Shown here: positions 42,301 to 50,921 of the stretch, in pieces
How positions within the stretch are numbered: position 1 is the stretch's first letter
How the letters are laid out: every line of letters begins with the position of its first letter
NCBI GenBank assembly: GCA_017962145.1
Contig: JAGCVX010000002.1
Span: 47,310 to 111,309, forward strand
Direction: 5' to 3'
Source: Clostridiales bacterium
Lineage (GTDB): Bacteria; Bacillota; Clostridia; Saccharofermentanales; Saccharofermentanaceae
DNA length: 64,000 nt
Notes under the pieces: generated by a model
The model's database searches: none
What the model was told of the DNA's origin: nothing
The model's input: only the letters and a program-made list of their open reading frames with translations
Made by a program: the position numbers and the translations under genes

Positions 42301-45122
42301 TTGCGGAGATTTTTGACGCGAGCGGTACATTTAAGGATTATACCTTCCACACCATGAAGATCTACTACATGGAGCGTGGTGGTGGTTCTTCGAACCTTCA
42401 TATGCGATTTAACCAGTCTTCGGTCAATCCGGATACGATCCTTCTCAGCAAAGAGATCAAAGGTTCTAATGTAAGCTCGATGCTCGTTGAGTTCCCGTTC
42501 CAGATCTACTACGCGGAAGAAGAAGACACCCCGATCGAGGATTATACACTTCTTGAGAATACTGACGAGAATATCAAGGTGTATTATCAGGGAACCACAA
42601 GACAGGTTGACTATGAAGCCTCGCATACGATCGAAGGCGTAACATATAACAGTGTATTCCTTCTGGAAGCAGGTGAGACCTGTGAGATCCATATGCCGCA
42701 CGATGCGATCAAGTACTATATCAAAGAGTGCGGTGTTGATTCGGAGATTTACGACCATGTCTATGTAAATGGCGAAGAAATCATCGGTGTTGTAGTTCCT
42801 GCTAACCAGCACCTGGATTACAGCATCACGCCGATGAAGGTTAAACAGCGCACCAGCGTAAACTTCGTCAACGAAGTTAACCATCAGAAGACACAGACCC
42901 TAACTTTCACGAAGTGGCTCTACGATGAGCATGGTCTGACGGAGATCTATGACGAGAACACGACTTTCAGCTATCGTCTGTATATCGATCAGACTTTCTC
43001 AGAGACGAATCCTACATATGATTACATGAGAAATCATGCGGTTTATATGCACGACTACTATGTTCGTGATATTGACGGCAACTACTGTGAGTGGGTGCCC
43101 GGAACCGGCTTTGTTTCCACGGGTATTGATGATTTTGACTCGATGACTCCGCAACAGCAGAATCAGGTTAGATTTACGACATCGGCAAACGGCTCGATCT
43201 CGAAGATCCCTGCGTTCTACACTGTAGAGGTTCGCAATCTCCTTCCTGGAACACACTATATGGTCGAGGAAAGAGACTCGGAGATCCCGGATGGATTCTC
43301 AAGAAGCGGTTATGCGTACTACGATGATAAGGATGTCTTCCCGCTTACCAAGACCTGGTCTCCACATAATATGAATGACGTTGTTGCTGTCGGAACGACG
43401 GCGATCGGTGAAGACCCACATATCGATATCTGTAACCTGAAGGGCTGGGGTATCCGAGCATATAAGGACTGGGCTGACGATGCCTATATGAGTGATCGTA
43501 AACCCACTTATTTCGCTATCTATACTTCCACAGATGGTCAGAATTACACGCTGGTCGATAATACAGTCCATCAGCTTACTTTCGGAAGCGAATCCGCTTA
43601 TTGGTACTTCCCGGAACTGGCTCCCGGCTATAACCTTTCTAATTACCATGTTTTTGAAGTCACGATCGATAACGCGGACACGGCAACTGTAGTTAACGGC
43701 GTGGTTACTGATCCTCAGAATGTACAACGTGTTCTGGACGGAGGAGAGATCACGATCGGCGGTAAGATCAAAGGCGAGCAAGACTTTTCGCCATGTGCAT
43801 ATACGGTCGATTATGAAGAAGGAACCCAGGTCAATAACGTTCGTGTCGATCACATCCTGAACGATCGTCATGGTCTGGTGATCAATAAATACGAGTGGGA
43901 TTACACAACACCGATCGAGGGTGTAAGATTCGTGATTCAGGAAAGCAACGATCCGAGCGTGAAATTCGGACCGTTTGAGTCGGATGCGAACGGATTTGTC
44001 ACGATGGCATTCCTGCGCGAAGGTGTGGACTACACCATTACCGAGACCAAGTCGGTCGGCGGATATATGGTCATCCCGTCGCCTATTACGATCAGACTGA
44101 CAAACGATGGCCAGACCGTGACTGTTACAGGCGCGGATGACTATCATCAGGAGACACAGGGCTCGAGCACATCGCAGCCGGTCATCGACCTGAGAAATAT
44201 GCCTTATGATTTTACGGTCATCAAGACCGATGAAAACGGCACTCCTCTTGAAGGCGCGCATTTCTCGATGCATAAGTGGAAGGTCGTCGGTGGCGTCGGT
44301 GCTCCGGATTCTACTCCGATGACCGGATTTGAAGATATCATCTCGGATGAAAACGGTATCCTGCAGATGCCTTCCGGTTCTGCCAAGACATGGGAAGAAT
44401 CATGGAAGGAACTTCCTGCCGGTACATATGTATTGGTCGAGAAAGAAGACGAGATGCCGGGCGGATTCCAGAAACTTCCGTTCTCGATCCGCTTTACGAT
44501 CAGTGAGACAGGCGGCATTACGCTTGAAGGAACATATCCACTGGATATGATCGATCTGAAGCGTACTGATCACGATGATCATGTGGATTATGTGATGACT
44601 GTCGTCAACAAGTACCTGATGACCCTGAAGATCACGAAGACCGTTGATGGTAACTTCGGATCCAAGACGAAGAAGTTCGAGTTTACCGTTGCGCTCAAGG
44701 ATGAGAATAACCAGCCTATGACCGGTAAGATCAGTGTTCTTTACAGCGACGGCAGGACCCAGAAACTGACTCTGAATAACGGCACCATCAAGGTATACCT
44801 GGCACATGGTGAGTATGTTATCATCCAGGGTCTGCATCAGCGTTCGAGATTTACGGTCACAGAGGAAGACGCGGGATACCTCGTATTCTGCGGACTGGAA
44901 GGTGATCAGCTACAGGAAAAGACCGCTGTATCCGGCATTGTCGATAGTGACCAGGTAACGGTAAACTTCCTCAACCGCAGAGCCGGTATCCTGCCGACAG
45001 GTCTGGATTTCACATTCAGAGCGATCGTAGGTGCGGTACTGGTGATCTCTTCCGGTATGGCAACCTTCTTGTTCCTGCAGAAGCGCAGAAGAGACGACGA
45101 GGACGAGGAACCGGAATTATAA
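39369..45122 (+). CDS. Giant pilus tip adhesin with fibro-slime domain, Cna-B repeats and LPTG sorting signal
   Basis: 1917 residues. ATG at 39369 has AAAGGAGG just upstream and overlaps the FctB stop. A long basic signal region (residues 1-50, hydrophobic MGALLVWATLTHSTGLMLA) leads to a large N-terminal half without clear homology. Around residues 740-1000 is a fibro-slime-type domain with GDDDFWLFVDEELVLDLGG at about 913. Three Cna-B/SpaA-like modules follow: RLTKDQ-like GLVINKYEWDYTTPIEGVRF, DFTVIKTDENGTPLEGAHFS, and a final FctA-like LKITKTVDGNFGSKTKKFEF. The C-terminus has ILPTG (1874-1878), a membrane helix and KRRRDDEDEE. The probable tip subunit by size and signal; ligand unknown. Confidence 0.87.
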   Translation: MNNRSGRSFLHSAWSRFTRKFRSTGFRRAMGALLVWATLTHSTGLMLALDQSIDPDLTVLTHQGDSYSVTVTYGPETGIPSDAQLLVQAIVDEEAYNEYYEQIVAVLNEDQAAGILLFDISLVKDGAELEPLEGSTVSVSISTNETLPEDTCVVHLPDDEEGEVIVPEVKDTGDGSEVSFEAEAFSAYAIVAGPQQVPLGWHALSSLDELVAWAAKTPPVGLYVGNPNGYYMMNTLTGDSSRMGITKTKPATSTPPDAAALYYFEQVPGTTNQFYAYCYDGSTKQYVYNNGNNSLSFTDEAHKTAFTVSVSNGNFTFKNGNWYWNMQGGANGSRFCSYNTVGDVNNNFQLMFRSTDTSDPYLLDGQSYGLMSYIPGINGRAMMSTSSEAGHLDAQLMAVMQDENNHSNRLFVPKDSDISMWKFTWVNDDCYTVSTMVGGVEQYLNIDDSGIVYSSTPVALRIVPGSGENEGKIRLVTVDGLHAVGYSGNISDGFVSTTNGVFLNLVSLSELSSDYVTVHSARKISTCDMVNGQTVIIYTRVYNEETKKYEFFAIDQDGTLKRCYEDGDSIEWIGEAINTLLWDFTEYYYEDTNTPNFYYDFQNESSGLYLAPQVTNNQALSDTKIGVQLSGRERGEYHTTIRAWDDADYHFSGLSSDGTQILPVQVQSGDTSTRIVNQEFYFAVMQEMYDENELHTVPTLDNNTYGITMRMVDFNSKEIKGTGCSTTQEQHDVMGYSVYDGNVSRTPGLVETALGDDGYPVAHYTQKSFAELFGNAETVNHIFLSSIYNSSGYFEFDSSQNYAHINPDGNFTVYQELGSYDNAGTKGSLKHGQFFPYDDLTPGTFCTTNGQNLYAIDGKTLLKDNNPRKYEHLYMIGNGNPDKYFGVELETSFVQTPSGKDDWGHDIIYEFTGDDDFWLFVDEELVLDLGGIHSAVSGSINFATGEVFMDGHEYSLRDIYFNNLIGRGMTEQAANAELAEIFDASGTFKDYTFHTMKIYYMERGGGSSNLHMRFNQSSVNPDTILLSKEIKGSNVSSMLVEFPFQIYYAEEEDTPIEDYTLLENTDENIKVYYQGTTRQVDYEASHTIEGVTYNSVFLLEAGETCEIHMPHDAIKYYIKECGVDSEIYDHVYVNGEEIIGVVVPANQHLDYSITPMKVKQRTSVNFVNEVNHQKTQTLTFTKWLYDEHGLTEIYDENTTFSYRLYIDQTFSETNPTYDYMRNHAVYMHDYYVRDIDGNYCEWVPGTGFVSTGIDDFDSMTPQQQNQVRFTTSANGSISKIPAFYTVEVRNLLPGTHYMVEERDSEIPDGFSRSGYAYYDDKDVFPLTKTWSPHNMNDVVAVGTTAIGEDPHIDICNLKGWGIRAYKDWADDAYMSDRKPTYFAIYTSTDGQNYTLVDNTVHQLTFGSESAYWYFPELAPGYNLSNYHVFEVTIDNADTATVVNGVVTDPQNVQRVLDGGEITIGGKIKGEQDFSPCAYTVDYEEGTQVNNVRVDHILNDRHGLVINKYEWDYTTPIEGVRFVIQESNDPSVKFGPFESDANGFVTMAFLREGVDYTITETKSVGGYMVIPSPITIRLTNDGQTVTVTGADDYHQETQGSSTSQPVIDLRNMPYDFTVIKTDENGTPLEGAHFSMHKWKVVGGVGAPDSTPMTGFEDIISDENGILQMPSGSAKTWEESWKELPAGTYVLVEKEDEMPGGFQKLPFSIRFTISETGGITLEGTYPLDMIDLKRTDHDDHVDYVMTVVNKYLMTLKITKTVDGNFGSKTKKFEFTVALKDENNQPMTGKISVLYSDGRTQKLTLNNGTIKVYLAHGEYVIIQGLHQRSRFTVTEEDAGYLVFCGLEGDQLQEKTAVSGIVDSDQVTVNFLNRRAGILPTGLDFTFRAIVGAVLVISSGMATFLFLQKRRRDDEDEEPEL

Positions 45123-45151
45123 AGACTTTCTAAAAGAAACGTCACCTTGCC

Positions 45152-45179
45152 TTTTCACATCAGATTATTCATGTATAAT
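45152..45179 (+). promoter_or_regulatory. Promoter of the flippase-like gene
   Basis: TTTTCA (45152-45157), a 16-base spacer and TATAAT (45174-45179) with TG directly before it. It suggests the following gene is transcribed separately from the pilus operon. Confidence 0.5.
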
Positions 45180-45211
45180 GATTTGAGAGAAAAGGAGTTG
45201 TTCGGTCTTTC

Positions 45212-46264
45212 ATGTTCAAGAAGAAGATACCGTGGATGATACTGTTTATCGTGCTGATGGTCCTCAGCATATGGGCTGTTGTTTCCCGAAGCGGAAGCTA
45301 TTCTCCTGCACTTCTGAAAGAGACGATCCGTAACTCCAATCCGTTCTGGCTGATCGTGGCGGTTCTGGGGATGTTCTGCAACATCCTTTTTGAAGGCCTG
45401 GCCATGAACGTTCTGGTAAAGACCCTGACGAAAGACAATCCCGGTGAGAAGATCCGAAGCCACGGTACGATCTATTCCGCGGCCGATATCTATTTTTCTG
45501 CGATCACACCATCCGCATCCGGCGGACAGCCGGCCAGTGCATTTTTCATGAGCCGTGACGGGATCCCGATGGCGCAGTCCGCGGTCATCCTGGTCACAAA
45601 CATGTTCCTTTATACCGTCGCGCTGGTCGTGCTCGGCCTTATCGGCTTTCTGATCGCACCGTCCGTATTCTTCGGGATGGCGCCGCTGGCGAAAGTGTTT
45701 ATCCTTCTGGGGTTTATCTTTCTGGTGGGCCTTTCGGTCATCTTCGTGCTGGTCCTGAAAAAAGAGCAGTGGGTCAAGCACCTGGCTGTAACGGCGATCT
45801 CACTTGGCGCGAAACTTCGCGTTATCCGACACAAGCAGGCCAAACTGGATAAGGTCGATCGTGCGATCGCCCAGTATAAGGCGTGCGCGGGAATCATCAA
45901 CGAAGAAAAGGGTGCCATGTTCGTGGCTTTCCTTTTTAACTTCCTGCAGCGCGTCGCGCTCTTAAGTACGACGGTGCTGGTCTATCTGGCATTTGGCGGA
46001 AGCTTTAAGAATCTCGGTGATGTCATCAGCGTACAGGCACTGGTACTGGTGGGTGTATACAGCCTTCCGATCCCGGGCGGCATGGGAGTGGCGGATTATC
46101 TTCTGATCGAAGGCCTTTCGAAGATCCCGGATGTAGCAAGCCCTGCAAATCTGGAACTGATCTCCCGTGGCATCTCTTTCTACTGCTGTCTTACATTGTC
46201 GATCGTCATCGTGATCGCAGGTTATTTCTACCAGAATCATCTGATGAAAAAGAAGGCAAACTGA
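45212..46264 (+). CDS. Lysylphosphatidylglycerol synthase TM-region family protein (UPF0104, flippase-like)
   Basis: 350-residue polytopic membrane protein of the PF03706 family, the flippase-like half of MprF and relatives of AglD/YbhN. About seven or eight helices. The conserved motif TPSASGGQPASAFFM (residues about 93-107) and the PIPGGMGVADYLLIEG loop (about 288-303) are the best family marks. There is no synthetase domain, so the substrate (perhaps an amino-acyl lipid or isoprenoid-linked glycan) is unknown. AAAGGAG precedes the ATG. Confidence 0.88.
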   Translation: MFKKKIPWMILFIVLMVLSIWAVVSRSGSYSPALLKETIRNSNPFWLIVAVLGMFCNILFEGLAMNVLVKTLTKDNPGEKIRSHGTIYSAADIYFSAITPSASGGQPASAFFMSRDGIPMAQSAVILVTNMFLYTVALVVLGLIGFLIAPSVFFGMAPLAKVFILLGFIFLVGLSVIFVLVLKKEQWVKHLAVTAISLGAKLRVIRHKQAKLDKVDRAIAQYKACAGIINEEKGAMFVAFLFNFLQRVALLSTTVLVYLAFGGSFKNLGDVISVQALVLVGVYSLPIPGGMGVADYLLIEGLSKIPDVASPANLELISRGISFYCCLTLSIVIVIAGYFYQNHLMKKKAN

Positions 46265-46406
46265 GCCATTTTCCAATCCCTTTTATACTTTTGAAAAACC
46301 AAGGACAAGTTTTGTTCACAGATGCAAAACCCTTTATTCATGTTTCTTTGAAATACTGAATATATATACTTTTATACTTTGGAAGTTTTCGGAGGGAGGG
46401 GATGAC

Positions 46407-48566
46407 ATGAAAAGCAGAAGATTCAAAGTTCTCGCGATTCTTCTGACTTGTGCGATGCTTCTGGCTTCTTGTTCAAAAGGCAAAGCTGAGAAGTCGTATG
46501 GCAAGCACAAGATGGAAAGTGAAAAATACGACAAGACGGAAAAGACGGAAGAAACGACGGAACCGGCTCAGAGAGACACCAGTGTCAGACCGGTTGCTAC
46601 GCCGACACCTACACCGGAAGTCATTCCGAATCTGACCGCGCAGGATATTCAGAATATGAATAACGGCAATGCCTTGATCGTATATAACGATGAAGGATAT
46701 GTCAGCACCATCGTAGGACGTTTTTTCCATCGTCCGGTAACGGATGAGGACGATGCGATCAACGCGGTCAAAGGACTGCAGTCGCTGCTGGGTCTGGACT
46801 ATGGTTATTTCCCGTTTGCGGTATATGGTTCTTCGTACATGGGTTGTACGTACTATACATATCAGCAGATCTACGGGGATGTGACGGTTACGAACGCAAC
46901 ACTGAAAGTCGTGCTGGATGCGGAAGGATATCCGTGCATGCTCCAGTCTTCGCTGGTTACGAATCTCGGATATTCCTATAGTGATCCTACGATCACGGAA
47001 GCCGATGCCGAAGCGATCGTTTTGAATCTTCTGAACGATTCTTCGTATCGGGTATTCTCCGACTATACCAGTAAGACGTCTCTTGTAGACGAGATGAATG
47101 CCGAGCATTGTTTCCAGGTCATCACGAATAATCCTTATGGCACGATCTCTTTTGATATGCCGTTTATCGTACACTATATCTCTTATGACGGCGATTACCT
47201 TAAGAGCTATCCGACCGGCAGTCTTCCGACGGATCAGTTTGCCGATTATGGAAATGACGACTACTTTAAGGATCTCGACGTCAACTACTATAGTTTCACG
47301 GTACCGAGAAATGGTCAGAATCTCGATATCACTGTTCCGATCTCTTTTAACCCGGTCGACGGCCGTTACTATCTGGCGGATCCGGTTAGAAAGATCATCG
47401 TTGCGGACTATGGCGAGTTCATGTTCCACGACAATCTCGTGTTTGAATCCGTGGCAAATATGAATGAGGAGTGGCTTTATAACCACATCATCACATACTA
47501 TAACTACATCCAGTGCTATGACTTCTATAAGAGCTTCAACATCGAGTCGACGGATGGTTTCGGCATGCCGATCCTGATCCTGACAGGCTGGTGCGATGAG
47601 GCCGGTAATCCTGTGAATAATGCCTGCAATATGGGCGTTATCCACGGCTGGTCGTGCTTCGGTTCTTCGGAAGCCAACACATACGGCTACAGCGTAGATA
47701 TCTGTGCACATGAGTTCACACATGGTGTTACCTGCTACAGCCGTCAGGGCTCGCTTTACATCAACGAGACCGGTGCGATCAACGAAGGCTACAGTGATAT
47801 CATGGGTAACATCTGCGAGATGTATATGGGTGAGACGACCGATACGACGTGGCTCATGGGTGAGACCAGTAATAATGTCTGCCGTTCGATGAGTAATCCG
47901 TATGAGTATCAGCAGCCGCTCTATGTCGGTGATCCTTACTACCTGCCGTCTACGATGGTATTCGGAGATCTCAACGACCGCGGCGGCGTGCACATCAATA
48001 ACTCGCTGTTCTCACATCTGTCGTATATCCTGTACTGTAACGGTATGGATCTGAAGTCTCTGGCGGATTTCTATCTGTGCTCGATCGAGATGCATACACC
48101 GAAAGCCGACTTTGACGATATGTACGCGATCCTGATCGCATCTGCCATGATCACCGATCATGCTGACATCATCCCGATAATCAACCAGTATTGGCAGGAT
48201 ACCAAGATGGTCGGAGAAAGAAACGTGACGACGGAGAATATGGCGGTCGCCGGATATCAGAGACTGAATCTTACATTCACGTCTCACGATACTGCGCTTC
48301 GCAGCATGCTTCTCGTCAATGGTTATTATTCCGGTTCTCTCTACTATGTCACACCGCAAAGCGACAATGTCGCTTCCATCATCGTTCCGGCGGACGGAGA
48401 TGCGTACTATATCTACGTAATCGAGTTCACCGATACGAGTTTCTCGCAGCAGGCAGGTGTCAAATTCCTTGCGCCGGATGGCGTCACGTGGGTCGCGGGC
48501 ATCGACAATGCCGGACTCTTCTCGATGGACGGTGGCCATATCGATGCCCTGCCGACCTATACGTAG
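46407..48566 (+). CDS. M4 (thermolysin) family metallopeptidase, lipoprotein
   Basis: Secreted zinc protease of 719 residues anchored by lipid: signal FKVLAILLTCAMLLASC with lipobox LLASC. A Glu/Thr/Pro spacer follows, then an FTP/PepSY-type propeptide (residues about 75-230, VYNDEGYVSTIVG to LVTNLG). The catalytic domain has HEFTH at 435-439, third ligand Glu460 and Asp464 in NETGAINEGYSDIMGN, and the transition-state His529 in RGGVHINNSLFSH. All catalytic residues are present, so it should be active. M4 enzymes usually are fully secreted; a lipid anchor is less common. GGAGGGAGGGG precedes the ATG. Confidence 0.93.
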   Translation: MKSRRFKVLAILLTCAMLLASCSKGKAEKSYGKHKMESEKYDKTEKTEETTEPAQRDTSVRPVATPTPTPEVIPNLTAQDIQNMNNGNALIVYNDEGYVSTIVGRFFHRPVTDEDDAINAVKGLQSLLGLDYGYFPFAVYGSSYMGCTYYTYQQIYGDVTVTNATLKVVLDAEGYPCMLQSSLVTNLGYSYSDPTITEADAEAIVLNLLNDSSYRVFSDYTSKTSLVDEMNAEHCFQVITNNPYGTISFDMPFIVHYISYDGDYLKSYPTGSLPTDQFADYGNDDYFKDLDVNYYSFTVPRNGQNLDITVPISFNPVDGRYYLADPVRKIIVADYGEFMFHDNLVFESVANMNEEWLYNHIITYYNYIQCYDFYKSFNIESTDGFGMPILILTGWCDEAGNPVNNACNMGVIHGWSCFGSSEANTYGYSVDICAHEFTHGVTCYSRQGSLYINETGAINEGYSDIMGNICEMYMGETTDTTWLMGETSNNVCRSMSNPYEYQQPLYVGDPYYLPSTMVFGDLNDRGGVHINNSLFSHLSYILYCNGMDLKSLADFYLCSIEMHTPKADFDDMYAILIASAMITDHADIIPIINQYWQDTKMVGERNVTTENMAVAGYQRLNLTFTSHDTALRSMLLVNGYYSGSLYYVTPQSDNVASIIVPADGDAYYIYVIEFTDTSFSQQAGVKFLAPDGVTWVAGIDNAGLFSMDGGHIDALPTYT

Positions 48567-48582
48567 AAAGGAAGTGATGAAC

Positions 48583-50103
48583 ATGAAAAATCAGGCTTTT
48601 CGTAAATGCATGGCGGGTCTTCTGATCCTGGGACTGGTTATGAGTACCGGATGCGGCAAGGCCAAAGAAAAAGAAGCGGATTATGTCATCAATTCCATTC
48701 CGAAAAAAGCATCGGCGGACGAGATCCCGTCCGGCTACAGTGCATTTGCCGTAGAAAAATGGGACCTGTCGCTTTGCTATCCGTCGGAGGCCGAGATCGA
48801 CTATAACAAGAAGAGCGGCGTGACGATCCTTCTCGACGAAGAGGAGGGTCAGGAGATCCGTATTAGAAAAGACGATGAGAAGGCGCGTGAGCCGGATGAG
48901 ATCTTCAAGGATATCACCAAAGAACTGTCCGAAGATTTCAGTAAGCTCAAGGAGTCGGAAGTGGAAGAGACGAAGGTCGGGAAGCGTACGCTTTACTTCC
49001 AGGAGTATTCTTCCAAAGACGCGGGCATCGATGTGTATGTGGAGATCTATGAATCCTGTACGCTCGTTTATATGGCGATCGCGGAAGAAAACGGGGACCT
49101 CGAAGCGGTGCTGAATACGATCATCGCATCGGTGGTCTGGGACGCGGAAGCATACGACGATATCGAGCCGCCTCCGCCGCCGGGAGGATCGACGATCCAG
49201 CTTTCGAGCGAAACCTATAGTCTGGCGATCACGGTTCCGGAGGAGGAGCTTACTGAGCAGGATTGTCCGGTAGGAATCTTCTGTGTATATCCGAACTACG
49301 AGATCGGTGCGATCTATATGAATTCCGACCCGATCGGCTCCTGTGTCTACGACGCGGAAGACATGCTTTCGTCCATGATCCTTTATGACGGCATGTTCGA
49401 AGCACTGCTTCTGGTAGATGATGCCACGATCGGCAACTATTTCGATTCTTCATTTAACGGCACGCCGGAGATCGATGCGGAATTTACCTATTCGGTAAAT
49501 GGTGCGTTCGGTGCAGGCTATGCACGTTTCATCAACGGTCCGGGTATCGGATGCTATCTGGTCTTCTATAAAGTGCTCGACCAGGGCGATGCGGATGCCA
49601 ATACCGCGGCGCTTGAGGTCTGCTCGAAAGCCATCGAGACATTTGAGATCCTCGGTGAGCCGCAGGTGACGAAGTTTGATCCGCAGACGACGCCTTTCGA
49701 CCTGCGATATGTGGTCCGTGCCGGAACCTACAGCGACATCGTGTACGAAGACAGCAGCGGAAACGTATACGTGATGGGTATTGATACTGCAGACCTCATC
49801 GAGATCGGTGAAGAAAATGCAAACGTCGATGTGGATGGCAGCATCAACAATATTATCGACAGGTTCTCGACGATGAGTAATTTCTCCTACACGGTGGAGG
49901 ACTACACTAACAGCCGTTATCTGGCGAAGATCCTGCGCTTCACTTTTGATCAGAACGGGCAGACGTACTATGTCGCCTATGCGGCGATCACGCTCGGCAA
50001 CAACGTAACGTATTACTGTGATTACCTGACCACGGATCCGGATGTTTCGGTAGAAGAACAGATGCTGGATGATTTCCTCTGGTCCGCGAATGTGCCGACA
50101 TGA
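48583..50103 (+). CDS. Lipoprotein of unknown function
   Basis: 506 residues. ATG at 48583 (MKNQAFRK) has AAAGGAAG 8 bases upstream. The signal is MAGLLILGLVMSTGC, lipobox STGC. The mature part has two similar halves of beta-rich sequence starting AFAVEKWDLSLCYPSEAEID and TYSLAITVPEEELTEQDC, linked by PPPPPG. Parts such as SLCYPSEAEI resemble the uncharacterised surface lipoproteins of Clostridia. It follows the M4 peptidase by 16 bases, so the two are probably co-transcribed and may work together at the surface (inference only). Confidence 0.7.
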   Translation: MKNQAFRKCMAGLLILGLVMSTGCGKAKEKEADYVINSIPKKASADEIPSGYSAFAVEKWDLSLCYPSEAEIDYNKKSGVTILLDEEEGQEIRIRKDDEKAREPDEIFKDITKELSEDFSKLKESEVEETKVGKRTLYFQEYSSKDAGIDVYVEIYESCTLVYMAIAEENGDLEAVLNTIIASVVWDAEAYDDIEPPPPPGGSTIQLSSETYSLAITVPEEELTEQDCPVGIFCVYPNYEIGAIYMNSDPIGSCVYDAEDMLSSMILYDGMFEALLLVDDATIGNYFDSSFNGTPEIDAEFTYSVNGAFGAGYARFINGPGIGCYLVFYKVLDQGDADANTAALEVCSKAIETFEILGEPQVTKFDPQTTPFDLRYVVRAGTYSDIVYEDSSGNVYVMGIDTADLIEIGEENANVDVDGSINNIIDRFSTMSNFSYTVEDYTNSRYLAKILRFTFDQNGQTYYVAYAAITLGNNVTYYCDYLTTDPDVSVEEQMLDDFLWSANVPT

Positions 50104-50137
50104 CGCGCGACGGATTCTTCTTGAAATGCACTTTACA

Positions 50138-50166
50138 GGGACTGTCCTTCGGGGCAGTCCTTTTCT
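50138..50166 (+). terminator. Terminator between the lipoprotein and the response regulator
   Basis: GGACTGTCC (50139-50147), TTCG-type loop, GGGGCAGTCC (50151-50160), then TTTTCTT (50161-50167). Stem with one wobble. Confidence 0.8.
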
Positions 50167-50179
50167 TATGTGAGAGAAA

Positions 50180-50212
50180 CTTCACACACTCTTCACGCAA
50201 ACGTTGTATAGT
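50180..50212 (+). promoter_or_regulatory. Promoter region of the two-component system with a CTTCAC direct repeat
   Basis: TATAGT (50207-50212) precedes the response regulator start by 50 bases. Upstream lies a direct repeat CTTCAC at 50180-50185 and 50191-50196, spaced 11 bases centre to centre, the one-turn spacing used by OmpR-family regulators. It may be an autoregulatory site. Confidence 0.45.
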
Positions 50213-50261
50213 AGGGAAAGAAAATAGTGGCAGCGGCGGCACCGCCGGTTTTGAGGAAGAT

Positions 50262-50921
50262 ATGCAGACGATCTTAGTTGTTGAAGATGATATAAGTACA
50301 AACCGCGTGATCTGCGAGGTCATGAAGGATCAGGGGTACCACGTCCTGTCGGCCCAAGACGGACAAGAAGCGATAGAGCATTTTGAGAAGGAGCAGGTAA
50401 GTCTTGTGATCCTGGACATCATGCTGCCGAAAAAAAGCGGCCTTGAGGTGCTTTCGGAGATCCGCTCGATCAAGGACACGCCGGTCATCATGCTGACCGC
50501 GATGGACGACGAATATACCCAGATCAAAAGCTTCGAAAAAGAAGCCGATGAATATGTCACTAAGCCCTTTTCGCCGATCGTGCTGGGAAAGAGAGCCGCT
50601 GCACTTTTAAAGAGAACGGAGCCGCTTGAAAAGAGCGTGCTTGCTGTCGGGGACGTGGTCGTAGACTTCGGATCCTACACCGTTACGAGAAACGGGGAAA
50701 CGATCCCCTTTACTACAAGAGAACTGCAGATCCTGAAGTACCTGGCCGAGCACGCGGGGATGGTGCTTACGCGCGACCAGATCATCGACGCCGTGTGGGG
50801 CCTGGATTTTGACCATACGGACCGTACGGTGGATACGCATATCAAGAACATCCGAAGAAAACTCGACTGCGAATGCATCGTGACCGTCAAGGGCGTGGGG
50901 TATCGTTTTGAAAAAGAGTAA
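50262..50921 (+). CDS. OmpR-family response regulator
   Basis: 219 residues. Receiver domain with the acidic pair EDD (8-10), phosphorylation Asp52 (LVILDIMLP), and the Lys of EYVTKPF (about 102). The C-terminal winged-helix DNA-binding domain has FTTRELQILKYLAEHAGMVL, IIDAVWGLDFDHTDRTVDTH and ECIVTVKGVGYRFE. ATG at 50262 with GAGGAAG is the real start; the frame is open further upstream, but the receiver begins here. Overlaps the histidine kinase gene by 14 bases. Confidence 0.95.
   Translation: MQTILVVEDDISTNRVICEVMKDQGYHVLSAQDGQEAIEHFEKEQVSLVILDIMLPKKSGLEVLSEIRSIKDTPVIMLTAMDDEYTQIKSFEKEADEYVTKPFSPIVLGKRAAALLKRTEPLEKSVLAVGDVVVDFGSYTVTRNGETIPFTTRELQILKYLAEHAGMVLTRDQIIDAVWGLDFDHTDRTVDTHIKNIRRKLDCECIVTVKGVGYRFEKE

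Noticed and set aside
46473..47993. Long minus-strand open frame opposite the M4 peptidase
   Set aside because: Arg/Ile-rich mirror sequence, no start site, while the plus strand has all catalytic motifs.
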